Source: Roseomonas gilardii (lineage in GTDB: Bacteria; Pseudomonadota; Alphaproteobacteria; Acetobacterales; Acetobacteraceae). Taken from it: a stretch of DNA of 64,000 bases. A program made the position numbers and the translations under genes. The notes below the pieces were generated by a model. It did not search any database. It was not told the DNA's origin and worked only from the letters and a program-made list of their open reading frames with translations. Within the stretch, counting starts at the first letter, position 1. Each line of letters starts with the position of its first letter. This document shows, piece after piece, positions 54,995-64,000 of this stretch. Where the stretch lies: positions 3,293,501-3,357,500 of the forward strand of contig NZ_CP015583.1 of the NCBI RefSeq assembly GCF_001941945.1. The letters are read 5' to 3'.

Positions 54995-56649
54995 GCGCCG
55001 CCGCGCAGGACCGCGTCGCGGTCGATCCCATCACCGTCGAGGTGATCTCCTCCGCCCTGTCCTCGATCACCGAGGAGATGGGCGAGGCGCTGGTGCGCGC
55101 CTCCTATTCCACCAACATCAAGGAGCGGCGGGACTGCTCCACGGCCCTGTTCAACACGGCGGGCGAGACGCTGTGCCAGGCCGAGCACATCCCGATGCAT
55201 CTCGGCTCCTTCATCGGGATCATCCCGCATATCCTCAAGCGGCATCCGGTCGCGGAGATGCGGCCGGGCGACGTCTTCATGGGCAACGACGCCTATGAGG
55301 GCGGCGGCACGCATCTGCCGGACATCGTGCTGGCCGAGCCGGTCTTCGTGGAGGATGGCGGGGCGAGCCGCATCGTCGCCTGGGCGGTGAACACGGCGCA
55401 CCATGCCGATTTCGCCGATCGCGGCCATGCCCATATCTTCCAGGAAGGCATCCGCATCCCGCCGATCCGCCTGTACCGCGCCGGCGAGTTGCAGAAGGAC
55501 GTGCAGGAGCTGCTGCTGCTGAACTGCCAGGTGCCGCGCGAGCGCCTGTCGGACCTGCGGGCGCAGATGGCGGCCAACCGGTTGGGCGTGGAGCGGATGC
55601 AGGCGCTCTGCGCGAAATACGGCACGGACACGGTGCTGGCGGCGGGCGATGCGCTGCTGGACTATGCCGAGCGCAAGATGCGGGCGGGCATCGCCACCAT
55701 CCCGGACGGCACCTACCGCTTCGAGGATCTGTTCGACAACCCCGAGATCGACCGGGACCTGACCATGTCCTGTGAGATCACCGTGGCGGGCGACGAGATG
55801 CGCCTGCATTTCGAGGCGCCGGACCAGGTCCGGGCCGGGCTGAACATGGTCTACACGGCGCTGCTGTCCACCGTCTATTACGCGGTGAAGACGGTGGTGG
55901 ACCCGACCATCCTGCCCAATGCCGGGCTCGCCCGGCCGCTGACGGTCACGGCGCGGGAGGGCAGCATCGTGAACTGCACCGCCCCCGCGGCGGTGAACGG
56001 GCGCATCGCCGCCTGCCAGCGCGTGGTGGACCTGATCCACGGCGCCCTGGCCCAGGTGGTGCCGGAGCGGGTGATCGCCGCCTGCAACGGTTCCGTCGCC
56101 TCCGCCACCTTCGTCGGCACGCAGCCGGGCACAGGGGAGATCTGGGTCTATCTGGAGACCATCGGCGGCGGTTCCGGGGCGCGTCACGACAAGGACGGGC
56201 TGGACGGCGTGCATGTCCACATGACCAACACCTCCAACCTCCCGGCGGAGGCGCTGGAGCTGGAATATCCGCTGACCCTGCTGCGCTATGAGCTGGTGGA
56301 CGGTTCCGGCGGCTGCGGCACGCATCGCGGCGGCATGGGGCTGCGCCGGGTCTATCGCGCCGAGGCCGAGTGCCGGCTGCGCGTCGATGGCTCGCGCCTG
56401 CGCTCCGCGCCCTGGGGGCTGGCTGGCGGTCTGCCGGGCGGCATGGGCGGCTTCGTCTATGGGGAGGGCGTGGCGCCCTTCGACCATGGTTCCGGGGTGC
56501 TCAGCCCGGGGCAGGTGGTGGAGATCGTCACCCCCGGTGCCGGGGGCTATGGCCCGCCTTCCGGCCGCGGCGCGGAGGAGGTCGCCCGCGACCTGGCGGA
56601 ACGCCGCATCGACCCCGAGACCGCGCGCCGCGTCTACGGCGCGGCCTGA
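54991..56649 (+). CDS. Hydantoinase B/oxoprolinase family protein, subunit B (HyuB type)
   Basis: Partner subunit of 552 aa. Family markers are DPITVEVISSALSSITEEMG at the N-terminus, RDCSTALFNTAGETLCQAEHIPMHLGS cut here as AGETLCQAEHIPMHLG, GDVFMGNDAYEGGGTHLPD, AHHADFADRG and the C-terminal TPGAGGYGPP. The ATG overlaps the hyuA stop (ATGA), typical of these pairs. Cytosolic. The metal- or substrate-binding HADFADRG region is intact. Confidence 0.9.
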
Positions 56650-56696
56650 GAGCATCATGCCCGGCCGCCCGGCCGGCCCTGGGAAGGACTGACGAC

Positions 56697-58220
56697 ATGT
56701 CTCCACGCATTGCCCGTCGCTCGCTGCTCGGGGCCGGCATGGCCCTGCCGCTGCTCGGGCTCTCCGCCCGGGCGGCGGATGCCGCCGGCGTGCTGCGCCT
56801 CGGCCTCTCCTCCTATCCGCCCAACCTGACACCCTGGATCAATGCCGGCTCCGCCGCCGGCACGGTGGTGTCCCTGATGCACCGGGGGCTGCTGTCCTTC
56901 GACGCGCAGGGCCGGCTGCAGGGCGAGATCGCCGAGCGCTGGGAGGCCGACGGCAAGGACTGGGTCTTCCATTTGCGCGACGTCACCTGCCACAACGGCC
57001 GGAAGATGACCGCCGAGGACGTGAAGTGGTCCCTGGAACAGGTCGGCGGCGAGAAGTCCACCGCCTATATGCGGCCGCAGATGCAGACGGTGGAGCGCAT
57101 CGAGACGCCGGATGCCCGCACCGTGCGGCTGGTGATGAAGCAGCCGATGGTCACCATCCCCGAATGGCTGGCGACCTATTTCATGCCGATGGTGCAGAAG
57201 GATTCGATCGAGCGCGGCGGGGTGGGCGTGGGCTGCGGCCCCTTCGTCATGAAGTCCGCCGAGCGCGGCACCTCGATCGAGCTGGAAGCCTTCCCGGGCT
57301 TCTACAAGCCCGGCCTGCCGAAGCTGAAGGGCGTGCGCGTCGTCGCCTATCCCGACGAGAATGCCCGCGTGGCCGCGCTGGTCGCGGGCGATGTGGACCT
57401 GATCGACTATGTGCCGTGGCAGTCCATGGGGCGGATCGAGGCCGAGCCGAAGCTGAGGCTGGACACGCAGAACGGCCCCTTCATGTACCTGCAGTTCAAC
57501 GGGCGGAGCGGGCCGCTGGCCAATCCGCTGGTGCGGCAGGCGATCGGCTTCGCCATCAACCGGGACGACATCATCAAGGGCGCCTTCTTCGGACGCGGCA
57601 CGCCGATCCACGGCGTTCCGCTGCTGCCCGGCAGCCCCTTCTATTCCGAGAGCGCCAACAGGACCTTCCGCTTCGATCCCGCCCAGGCCAAGGCGCTGCT
57701 GGCCAGGGCGGGGCTGGCGGAGGGCTTCTCCTGCAACCTGCTCTCCACGGCGCAGTACGGCATGCACAAGGACACGGCCGAGGTGGTGCAGCAGAACCTC
57801 GCCGCCATCGGCATCCAGGTGCAGATGAACCTGCCGGACTGGGCGACCCGCGTGCAGCTCGGCAATCGCGGGCAGTACGACCTCGCCATCAACGGCACGG
57901 CGGTCGAGATCACCGATCCGGACGGGCTGAGCCCGACGATCGACAACAGCCTGCCCACTTCCTACATCCGCAGCACCGGCTTCACCACACCGGGGCTGAG
58001 CGAGCTGCTGGCCCAGGGGCGCGGCGAGAGCGACTTGGCGAAGCGCAAGGCGATCTATGCCAGGGTGCAGGATCTGGTGGTGGAGAACGTGCCGATGCTG
58101 GCGCTCTGCTACCGCTCGCAGGGCTATGCCATGACCTCGGCCCTCAAGGGCTTCGCCAACCTGCCGGGGCCGCTGACCTTCTATGCCCCGGCCACGCTCG
58201 AAGCGGCGAGCCTGTCATGA
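56697..58220 (+). CDS. ABC transporter substrate-binding protein, family 5 (peptide/nickel type)
   Basis: A 507-aa periplasmic binding protein with a probable Tat signal (RIARRSLLGAGMALPLLGLSA, cleavage near residue 26, shown here only in part: ARRSLLGAGMALPLLG). The SBP_bac_5 body has LRLGLSSYPPNLTPWINAG, WVFHLRDVTCHNGRKMTAEDVKWSLEQ in shortened form (LRDVTCHNGRKMTAEDVKWS), and FDPAQAKALLARAGL. Relatives bind oligopeptides, opines or other organic solutes. GGAAGGA lies 10 nt before the ATG. No permease or ATPase gene is adjacent, so it is an orphan that may use a transporter encoded elsewhere and deliver the HyuAB substrate. Confidence 0.88.
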   Translation: MSPRIARRSLLGAGMALPLLGLSARAADAAGVLRLGLSSYPPNLTPWINAGSAAGTVVSLMHRGLLSFDAQGRLQGEIAERWEADGKDWVFHLRDVTCHNGRKMTAEDVKWSLEQVGGEKSTAYMRPQMQTVERIETPDARTVRLVMKQPMVTIPEWLATYFMPMVQKDSIERGGVGVGCGPFVMKSAERGTSIELEAFPGFYKPGLPKLKGVRVVAYPDENARVAALVAGDVDLIDYVPWQSMGRIEAEPKLRLDTQNGPFMYLQFNGRSGPLANPLVRQAIGFAINRDDIIKGAFFGRGTPIHGVPLLPGSPFYSESANRTFRFDPAQAKALLARAGLAEGFSCNLLSTAQYGMHKDTAEVVQQNLAAIGIQVQMNLPDWATRVQLGNRGQYDLAINGTAVEITDPDGLSPTIDNSLPTSYIRSTGFTTPGLSELLAQGRGESDLAKRKAIYARVQDLVVENVPMLALCYRSQGYAMTSALKGFANLPGPLTFYAPATLEAASLS

Positions 58221-58239
58221 CGGTGCGGGGGAGGATCTG

Positions 58240-58935
58240 ATGCTGGATGCGCAGGGGCGCGTGGTGATGGTTTCCGGTGCCTCGCGCGGCATCGGGCGGG
58301 CGGTGGCGGAGCGGCTGCTGGAGAGCGGCTTCGCCGTGTCCGCCGGGGTGCGGAACCCCGATGCCCTGCCGGAGCATCCACGCCTGAGCCGGCACCGCTA
58401 CGACGCGGAGGACCTGGCCAGCGCGGAGGCCTGGGTGGCCGGGACCGTGGCCCGGCACGGGCGGGTGGACGGGCTGGTGAACGCGGCGGGGATCAACCCC
58501 ATGGCCGGCCTGCACGACGCCGACGAGACGGCGCTGGATGCGCTGTGGCGGGTGAACGTGAAGGGGCCGGCGCGGCTGATCCGCCTCGCCTGGCCCCATC
58601 TCGCAGCGGCCGGGCATGGGCGGGTGGTGAACCTGTCCTCGCTGTCGGGCAAGCGGGTGAAGAACGCCAATCTCGGCTATGCGATGAGCAAGTTCGCCGT
58701 GGTGGCGCTGACGCACGAGGTCCGGCGGGAGGGCTGGGAGCAGGGCATCCGCGCCACCGCCGTCTGCCCTTCCTTCGTCGATACGGACATGACGGGCCAT
58801 GTCACGAGCTGGCCGCGCGAGAAGATGACGCAGCCCGCCGATCTCGCCCGGCTGATCGAGACCTGCCTGCTGCTGCCGGACGAGGCGGTGGTGGCGGAAC
58901 TGCTGGTCAACTGCCGGCTGGAGGACCTGTTCTGA
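58240..58935 (+). CDS. Short-chain dehydrogenase/reductase
   Basis: Classical SDR of 231 aa. NAD(P)-binding GASRGIG (13-19), NAAG at 81-84, catalytic Ser133/134, Tyr147 and Lys151 (YAMSK) are intact. The start ATG has GGAGG 5-6 nt upstream; it lies 19 bases after the binding-protein gene, in one operon with hyuAB. Substrate unknown. It ends facing the convergent Gfo/Idh operon. Confidence 0.88.
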   Translation: MLDAQGRVVMVSGASRGIGRAVAERLLESGFAVSAGVRNPDALPEHPRLSRHRYDAEDLASAEAWVAGTVARHGRVDGLVNAAGINPMAGLHDADETALDALWRVNVKGPARLIRLAWPHLAAAGHGRVVNLSSLSGKRVKNANLGYAMSKFAVVALTHEVRREGWEQGIRATAVCPSFVDTDMTGHVTSWPREKMTQPADLARLIETCLLLPDEAVVAELLVNCRLEDLF

Positions 58936-58936
58936 G

Positions 58937-58969
58937 GGCGGGGCGGGAGAGGGCGATCCCCTCCCCCGC
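58937..58969. terminator. Bidirectional GC-rich hairpin
   Basis: GGGCGGGGCGGGAGAGGG and CCCCTCCCCCGCC can pair around CGAT with a few mismatches, in the 43-base gap between the convergent SDR and Gfo/Idh genes. Confidence 0.45.
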
Positions 58970-58978
58970 CGCCATCGC

Positions 58979-60067
58979 TCAGGCGGCTTCCTGTTCCACC
59001 GGCCGCCAGCTCGCATAGCGCGGGTGCGTCGGGCCGATGGGCAGGATGACGGCCTCGCCGGTTTCCGCGGAATGGTACATCGCCGTCAGCAACTCCAGCG
59101 AGCGGCGGGCATCGGCCAGCGTCACCGGCAGTTCGCCGCCGCTTTCCAGCGCGGCGTGGAAGTCGCGCATCTGGCCGGTGAAGCGCGGCGGCACCGGCAC
59201 CCAGCCGCGCAGCGCTTCCTCGACCCGGGCCGCCGTGGCGGCGTCGCGCGGGACGATGCGCCAGGGGTCCTCGCCGGGATTGTAGGGGCCCGGGCTGCTC
59301 TCGAAGGTCAGGTTCTCGAAGCAGAGGTACAGGCGCGTGATCTGTTCCTGGCATCCCACCGTGGCGGCGAGCGAGACCAGGGCGCCGCTTTCCATGGTCA
59401 GGCTGGCGACGGCGCAGTCCTCCACCTCGATATGGGGATGAACGCGCGTGGCCGTGCGGGCATAGACGTCGCGGATCGGCCCCATCAGCTCGCAAAGCAT
59501 GTCGTGCGGGTGGATCGCATGGGTGATCAGCGTGCCGCCCAGCTCGGTGCTCCAGCGGCCGCGCCAGGGCACGGCGTAGTATTCCGGCAGGCGCTGCCAG
59601 GCCGTTTCCACCGTCGCCAGATAGGGCTTGCCGGCGATGCCGCTCGCGACGAGGTGCTTCGCCTTCTGGAAGCCGTCGCCGTAGCGGTACTGGAAGATCG
59701 GCATGACCCGGCCCGCCGAGCGCGCCTCGGCGGCGATCACCGCATCCACTTCCTGCAGGGAGCCGACCAGGGGCTTCTCGCAGACCGCGTGCTTGCCGGC
59801 GGCGAGCGTGGCCATGATCTGCTCGCCATGCAGGCCGGGCGGCGTGCAGATGTCCACGATCTCCACATCCGGCATGGCCAGCACCTCGGCGAAGCTGGGC
59901 GTGGCGCGGGGGATGCCGTAGTCGGCGGCGAAAGCGGCGAGGCGCTGCGGGTCGATGTCGCAGATCGCGACCACCTCGAAGAGGTCCGGATAGGGGAGGT
60001 AGCCTTCCTCCATGTGCCGCCGGCCGATCCCGGCACCGACGATGGCGAGTTTGCGTCTGATGGGCAT
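58979..60067 (-). CDS. Gfo/Idh/MocA-family oxidoreductase (third of three)
   Basis: NAD(P)-dependent sugar or polyol oxidoreductase of 362 aa. N-terminal Rossmann fold LAIVGAGIGRRHMEEG; the conserved EKP is CEKPLVGS with the catalytic/cofactor Lys; the catalytic-region His lies in LITHAIHPHDML. ATG at 60067 with GAGGAG 8 nt upstream. Last gene of the sugar-uptake operon. Members of this family oxidise inositols, aldoses or sugar phosphates; no specific substrate is evident. Confidence 0.88.
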   Translation of the reverse strand: MPIRRKLAIVGAGIGRRHMEEGYLPYPDLFEVVAICDIDPQRLAAFAADYGIPRATPSFAEVLAMPDVEIVDICTPPGLHGEQIMATLAAGKHAVCEKPLVGSLQEVDAVIAAEARSAGRVMPIFQYRYGDGFQKAKHLVASGIAGKPYLATVETAWQRLPEYYAVPWRGRWSTELGGTLITHAIHPHDMLCELMGPIRDVYARTATRVHPHIEVEDCAVASLTMESGALVSLAATVGCQEQITRLYLCFENLTFESSPGPYNPGEDPWRIVPRDAATAARVEEALRGWVPVPPRFTGQMRDFHAALESGGELPVTLADARRSLELLTAMYHSAETGEAVILPIGPTHPRYASWRPVEQEAA

Positions 60068-60078
60068 GGTCCGGCTCC

Positions 60079-61107
60079 TCACTTCCCGGCGAAGGCGCGA
60101 TCCGCCATGGCCTGGGCGGTCAGGGCGAGTTCCATGGCCTTGAAGCCGAGTTCCTGCGGCATGGCGGTTTCCGTGCGGTCGCGCAGGTCGTTGGCGAAGA
60201 GGCGGCCGAAGGGCCGCACCGTGTCGTTGCAGTCGATGTAGCGGACGCCGTCCCGGTTCGAGAGGAAGAGGTGGTCGCCGCCCGGGCGTCCCTCGGGGTC
60301 GAAATACTTCCGCAGCTCGATCGTGCCCTGGGTGCCGAGGATCACCAGCCGCCCGTCGCCCCAGACGGGCATCGCATCGGGGGTGTACCAGTCCACCCGG
60401 ACATAGCCGGTCACCGTGCCGGCGCGCAGGTGCATGTCGCCGAAGTCGCGGAAGCGGGGATGTTCCGGCAGGGCGCGGTTGCCGACCGTGGCGGAAAGGA
60501 CCTCGCCCTCCACATCCTGGCCCATGGCATCGGCGAAGAAGAGGAACTGCTCCGCCTGATGGCTGGCGATGTCGGTGAGGATGCCGCCGTTGCGGGCGGG
60601 ATCGAAGAACCAGTCCGGACGCTTTGGGGCGCTGAGGCGGTGCGGGCCGAGGCCCACGGTGTTCACGACCTCTCCGATCGCGCCCTGGCGCACCAGCTCC
60701 CCGGCCCGGACCGTCGAACGCTGGTCCAGGTGTTCCGAGAAGAAGATGCTGTAGAAGCGGCCCGTTTCCGCCCGCGCGGCGCGGACCGCCGCCAGATCTT
60801 CCGGCGTGAGCATGCCGGGCTTGTCCACCAGCACGTCCTTGCCGTGGCGCATCGCCTCGATGCCGATGCCGGCGCGGTCGGAGGGGATGGCGGCGCTGAG
60901 GACCAGGCCGATCTCCGGGGACTCCAGGATGCGCCGGCGATCCGCGATGCGCGGGATTTCCGGGTAGCGGTCCTGGAAGGCGGCGGCGAGGTCGTCCTCC
61001 GGCGCGTGGAAGCCGGCGCATTCCCCGCCGGCCTCCCGCATCGCGCGCATCATGCCGTGGATATGGTCGTGGTTGATGCCGATGACCGCGAAACGGAAGG
61101 CCGTCAT
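60079..61107 (-). CDS. Gfo/Idh/MocA-family oxidoreductase (second of three)
   Basis: A 342-aa family member, divergent from the other two. The N-terminal Rossmann fold is FRFAVIGINHDHIHGMM, with His residues near the cofactor loop; DKPGML replaces EKP; DIASHQAEQFLFF carries the substrate-domain His. The downstream gene follows after 11 bases, and the sugar-binding protein gene lies 3 bases upstream, so translation is probably coupled. The GINHDHIHGM opening is typical of a subgroup linked to sugar ABC operons. Confidence 0.87.
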   Translation of the reverse strand: MTAFRFAVIGINHDHIHGMMRAMREAGGECAGFHAPEDDLAAAFQDRYPEIPRIADRRRILESPEIGLVLSAAIPSDRAGIGIEAMRHGKDVLVDKPGMLTPEDLAAVRAARAETGRFYSIFFSEHLDQRSTVRAGELVRQGAIGEVVNTVGLGPHRLSAPKRPDWFFDPARNGGILTDIASHQAEQFLFFADAMGQDVEGEVLSATVGNRALPEHPRFRDFGDMHLRAGTVTGYVRVDWYTPDAMPVWGDGRLVILGTQGTIELRKYFDPEGRPGGDHLFLSNRDGVRYIDCNDTVRPFGRLFANDLRDRTETAMPQELGFKAMELALTAQAMADRAFAGK

Positions 61108-61110
61108 GGT

Positions 61111-62394
61111 TCAGCCGCGCTCCAGCACGTCGTTGGCCTCGTTCACGAAGCGTTTCGCGCCGTCCTTCGGCGACAAGCGCCCGAAGCCGATCTCCTCGTT
61201 GGTCCGCTTCAGGATGTTGGCGATCTCGCCCGCCCCCTTCGGCGGCGGCGGCGGCACGGGGCCGACCCGCGTGCTGACCATGTCGATATAGGCGACCAGC
61301 TCCTTGCTGGAATCGTCCATGCCCTTCTTGATGACCTCGCGCTGGGCCGTGGCGATGGGCACGCCGCGCTCCACGCCCAGGATCTCGCCCGCGCGCGGAT
61401 CGGTGACGTAGAAGTTCAGCAGCTTCACCGCCTCCTCCGCCCGGGGCGAGCGGCCATAGACGCTGAGCAGCTGCGATGGCTTCAGGTACTGGCCGGGCGG
61501 GGCGTCCGGGGCGACGGTGGGCACCATGGTCATGGCGACGCGGTCGCGGTTCAGCTTCTGCATCGCCACGAGCTGGTTGGAATGGGCGAAGTCGATGGCT
61601 GCCTTGCCCAGGGTCAGCGGGCTGGTTTCCAGGCTGTTCTGGTAGAGCGCCTGGACCTCCGCCGGCACGCAGGCCTTGCGCTTGCGCAGCCCGTCCCAGT
61701 AACCGAACCATTCCTCCATATCCGCGGTGGTGAAGCCCAGCTTGTCGTCCGGCGTGTAGAGCAGCTTGCCTTTCTGGCGCAGGAAGATCTCCAGGATCGG
61801 CTCCTGCTGCCCGGCATCCGAGAGGCCGTAGAAATCCGGCTTCCTGGCCTTGCGGGTGATCTCCTCGCCCAGCTTCGCATAGGCGTCCCAGGTCAGCTCG
61901 GGCGTCGGCTGCGGCAGGCCGAACTGTTCCAGCAGCGTGCGGTTGAACATCATCGAGGGCGAATTGGCCCCGAAATTGATGCCGTAGAGCTTGCCGGCCG
62001 CCTTGCCGACATCGACGAATTTCGGGTCCCAGTCGGCGATCTGCAACGTCTGGGGCACATAGGGATCGAGCGGCAGCAGCACGCCGCGGCGTGCGTATTC
62101 GAAGAGGTAGCGGTAGTCCATCTGGATCAGGTCCGGCGCGTTGCGGCCGACGACCTGGGTGGCGAGCTTGGGCCAGTAGTCGCTCCAGCCCATGTTCTCG
62201 CTGTCCACCGACACGTTCGGGTGGAGCTGGCTGTAGAGGGCGCTGACCCTGGTGGTCCGGTCCGCGCGCTCCTTGGTGCCCCACCAGGTCATGCGCAGCC
62301 GCACCGCCGCCTGCGCCCTGGCCAGCCTGCCACCGCCCGCGAGAAGGCCGAGCGACGCCATCCCGCCCAGCATGAGGTTCCGCCTCGTGGACAT
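61111..62394 (-). CDS. ABC transporter sugar-binding protein (family 1)
   Basis: Periplasmic extracellular solute-binding protein of 427 aa. Probable Tat signal TRRNLMLGGMASLGLLAGGG with AxA-type cleavage near residue 28. The body has the SBP_bac_1 features RMTWWGTKERAD, QMDYRYLFEYARRGVLLPLD, MMFNRTLLEQFGL and AAIDFAHSN. Probable substrate is a sugar, polyol or glycoside, given the three oxidoreductases and the MalK-type ATPase in the same operon. No permease genes lie within the window; they would be expected beyond the right edge. Confidence 0.88.
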   Translation of the reverse strand: MSTRRNLMLGGMASLGLLAGGGRLARAQAAVRLRMTWWGTKERADRTTRVSALYSQLHPNVSVDSENMGWSDYWPKLATQVVGRNAPDLIQMDYRYLFEYARRGVLLPLDPYVPQTLQIADWDPKFVDVGKAAGKLYGINFGANSPSMMFNRTLLEQFGLPQPTPELTWDAYAKLGEEITRKARKPDFYGLSDAGQQEPILEIFLRQKGKLLYTPDDKLGFTTADMEEWFGYWDGLRKRKACVPAEVQALYQNSLETSPLTLGKAAIDFAHSNQLVAMQKLNRDRVAMTMVPTVAPDAPPGQYLKPSQLLSVYGRSPRAEEAVKLLNFYVTDPRAGEILGVERGVPIATAQREVIKKGMDDSSKELVAYIDMVSTRVGPVPPPPPKGAGEIANILKRTNEEIGFGRLSPKDGAKRFVNEANDVLERG

Positions 62395-62425
62395 GTTTCC
62401 TCCTGTTCGTTCTTCTTGATTCGGC

Positions 62426-63658
62426 TCAGTCGAGTTGCGCGGCCACGGGCACGGCCCGGCCGGTCTTCACGCTTTCCACCGCGGCGACGCCGCAGAGCAC
62501 GGACAGCGCCCCGGCCCGCGCCCCGGCCCGCTGGTGCAGGGGGTCGGGCATCTCCGGATCGAAGAGCATGGCCTGGAGGCGCTTGTCGCCGCCGAAATGG
62601 CCGCCATGCTCGCGCCTGATGCGGATGGCCTCGGAGGGACCGAAGTTCCGCATCAGCAGGATCTCGTCATGGTCGCCGATGCCGAAGGGGTCCTTCTCCT
62701 TGTGCCGGATCTCCAGCCGCCCCTTGCGCCCGTTGAAGGCGAGGTGGTGCCCCTCGACCGGCATGCAGGCGTTCAGGGAGTAGGAGACCTGCACGCCGTT
62801 GCCATAGACCAGCGAGGCGCTCATCGTGTCGTAGATGTCGATATCCTCGCGGAAGACGCAGGCGTCGCGGACATAGCCGTCCTCCCGCGACGGGTCCTCG
62901 TAGAGCATCTCCAGCCATGGGTCGGCGGCGATATCGAGGTGGAAGTCGCAATCCGGCGCATGCAGGCAGTCATGGCAGCGTTCCCCGCGATAGGGGCCGT
63001 TGGCGCCGTAGTGCCGCAGGTTGCCGCGCGCGAAGATCTCCTTCGGCTCATCCGCCACATACCAGTTCAGCAGGTCGAAATGGTGCGTGGACTTGTGGAC
63101 GAACAGGCTGCCGGAGTTCTTCTGGTAGGCGTGCCAGCGGCGGAAGTAGTCCGCCCCGTGCCGTGTATCGAGATACCAGTGGAAGTCGATCGAGGTGATC
63201 TCCCCGATCGCCCCTTCCATCAGCAGCTCCTTGATCTTCGCGCCGAAGGGTGCGTAGCGGTAGTTGAAGGCGACGTTCACCTTGCGCCCGGTCCGCGCCT
63301 CTGCCTCCAGGATGCGGCGGCACTTGGCCGCGGTGGTGGCCATGGGCTTCTCGGTGATGACGTCCGAGCCCGCCTCCAGCGCCTGCACGATCAGGTCGTC
63401 ATGCGTGTCGTCACGGGTGCAGACCATCACCGTGGCGGGACGAAGCGTGGACAGCATCTCCCCGAAATCGGTGAAGACGGGGGCATTGGTGCCGATCGCC
63501 CGCTGCGAGCGATGGGCGCGCATCTCGTTGATGTCGCAGAGCCCGACGAGATCCACCTGCGGGCCGAGGCGGGAGAGCAGCTCCTTGCCCCACATGCCGG
63601 TGCCACGATGGCCCGTGCCGACCAGCGCAATCCGATGTTGCGCGAGATCAAGCGACAT
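62426..63658 (-). CDS. Gfo/Idh/MocA-family oxidoreductase with Cys cluster (first of three)
   Basis: A 410-aa family member. Rossmann start IALVGTGHRGTGMWGKEL, TEKPMATTA (Glu103-Lys104-Pro105) and HKSTHHFDLLNWY in the substrate domain are intact. At residues 225-238 there is an unusual ERCHDCLHAPDC (Cys228, Cys231, Cys237), which could bind a metal. ATG at 63658 has GGGGAG 5-6 nt upstream; a GTG at 63664 is less likely. It overlaps the ABC ATPase gene by 11 bases and precedes the binding-protein gene by 31 bases. Confidence 0.88.
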   Translation of the reverse strand: MSLDLAQHRIALVGTGHRGTGMWGKELLSRLGPQVDLVGLCDINEMRAHRSQRAIGTNAPVFTDFGEMLSTLRPATVMVCTRDDTHDDLIVQALEAGSDVITEKPMATTAAKCRRILEAEARTGRKVNVAFNYRYAPFGAKIKELLMEGAIGEITSIDFHWYLDTRHGADYFRRWHAYQKNSGSLFVHKSTHHFDLLNWYVADEPKEIFARGNLRHYGANGPYRGERCHDCLHAPDCDFHLDIAADPWLEMLYEDPSREDGYVRDACVFREDIDIYDTMSASLVYGNGVQVSYSLNACMPVEGHHLAFNGRKGRLEIRHKEKDPFGIGDHDEILLMRNFGPSEAIRIRREHGGHFGGDKRLQAMLFDPEMPDPLHQRAGARAGALSVLCGVAAVESVKTGRAVPVAAQLD

Positions 63659-64000
63659 ACTCACTCCCCATGGACAGGACCGGCGTCAGGCGCGGACAGA
63701 CGGAGCCGTCGGCGCGGAACAGGTGGCAATCCCCGGCATCGCAGGTGATCGGGATGTTTTCGCCCGGATGGATGCGGCGCTGTCCTTCCAGTTGCAGCGT
63801 CACCGCCTGCCCGTCCGCCGTCTGGCCATAGACCAGCGAGGCGCTGCCGAGCTGTTCCACGAGCTGCACGCGCAGGCCGCCGAGTTGCACGCCGTCGCTT
63901 CCGGCGCGGAGGTGCTCCGGCCTGATCCCCAGCACCAGCCCTTCCTCGGCGGGCGGGCGGAGGCCGGGCAGGCGCACCTCCTGGCCGCCCAGGATCACGC
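63648..64000 (-). CDS. Sugar ABC transporter ATP-binding protein, C-terminal part
   Basis: The visible 117 codons are the C-terminal TOBE/OB-fold regulatory domain of a MalK/UgpC-type ATPase: GLVLGIRPEHLRAG is the family hallmark, followed by VQLVEQLGSASLVYGQ and HPGENIPITCDAGDCHLF. The ATPase core lies beyond the right edge. It is transcribed ahead of the oxidoreductases and the binding protein, so the operon is an uptake-plus-catabolism unit. Confidence 0.85.
   Translation of the reverse strand, partial: VILGGQEVRLPGLRPPAEEGLVLGIRPEHLRAGSDGVQLGGLRVQLVEQLGSASLVYGQTADGQAVTLQLEGQRRIHPGENIPITCDAGDCHLFRADGSVCPRLTPVLSMGSEYVA

Overview
The window is chromosomal DNA of very high GC content from a Gram-negative bacterium. 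The gene families and gene order (bactofilin, zinc-ribbon/ftsE/ftsX/YdcF/plsC/ChaC/DUF2125, ScfR-type regulator, the WD40-COG0523 pair, fused TreS-maltokinase, two-domain GlgE) point to an alphaproteobacterium, most likely Acetobacteraceae of the Roseomonas type. That placement is inferred from families and synteny, not from a marker gene. I saw no rRNA, tRNA, CRISPR array or intact insertion sequence. AT-rich islands are rare; those I noticed (about 18950, 35713-35860, 39385-39430, 43490, 43630, 47490 and 51150) are where the interesting non-coding signals lie.

Region 1 (1-3033): a lipoprotein cut by the left edge and a bactofilin, then an adenosine-kinase-like PfkB sugar kinase facing a small DUF606 membrane protein across a shared terminator.

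Region 2 (3300-27868) is the centre of the window: an almost complete alpha-glucan/trehalose interconversion system. A tightly packed operon glgE - treS/maltokinase - glgB - glgX - treZ - malQ is followed by treY and glgP, and glgC-glgA run convergently. TreS makes maltose from trehalose, the fused kinase makes maltose-1-phosphate, GlgE polymerises it and GlgB branches it. GlgC/GlgA supply the ADP-glucose route. GlgX, GlgP and MalQ trim and recycle, and TreY/TreZ convert glucan ends back to trehalose. A glyoxalase-like gene and an orphan protein derived from an IS5-type transposase DNA-binding domain sit between malQ and treY. A second, kinase-less TreS paralogue lies at 39.5-41.2 kb.

Region 3 (28119-43308): a large PAS-rich hybrid histidine kinase; the zinc-ribbon/ftsE/ftsX/YdcF/plsC block; a convergent intergenic region with a perfect DnaA box and a T-rich tract (a candidate replication-related site); ChaC; a DUF2125 protein; an ScfR-type regulator with a likely autoregulatory operator; the lone TreS; and the WD40-COG0523 pair.

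Region 4 (44053-51170): a homogentisate pathway, hmgA-fahA-maiA, divergent from a MarR regulator, and next to it a flavin monooxygenase - DUF2783 - metallo-beta-lactamase-fold operon. The same 14-base palindromic sequence lies in both promoter regions, which ties the two operons into one predicted MarR regulon.

Region 5 (51217-64000): a DAO-family flavin oxidoreductase divergent from hyuA-hyuB, a family 5 solute-binding protein without its permeases, and an SDR. Convergent to these is a sugar-uptake operon (ABC ATPase cut by the right edge, sugar-binding protein and three Gfo/Idh oxidoreductases).
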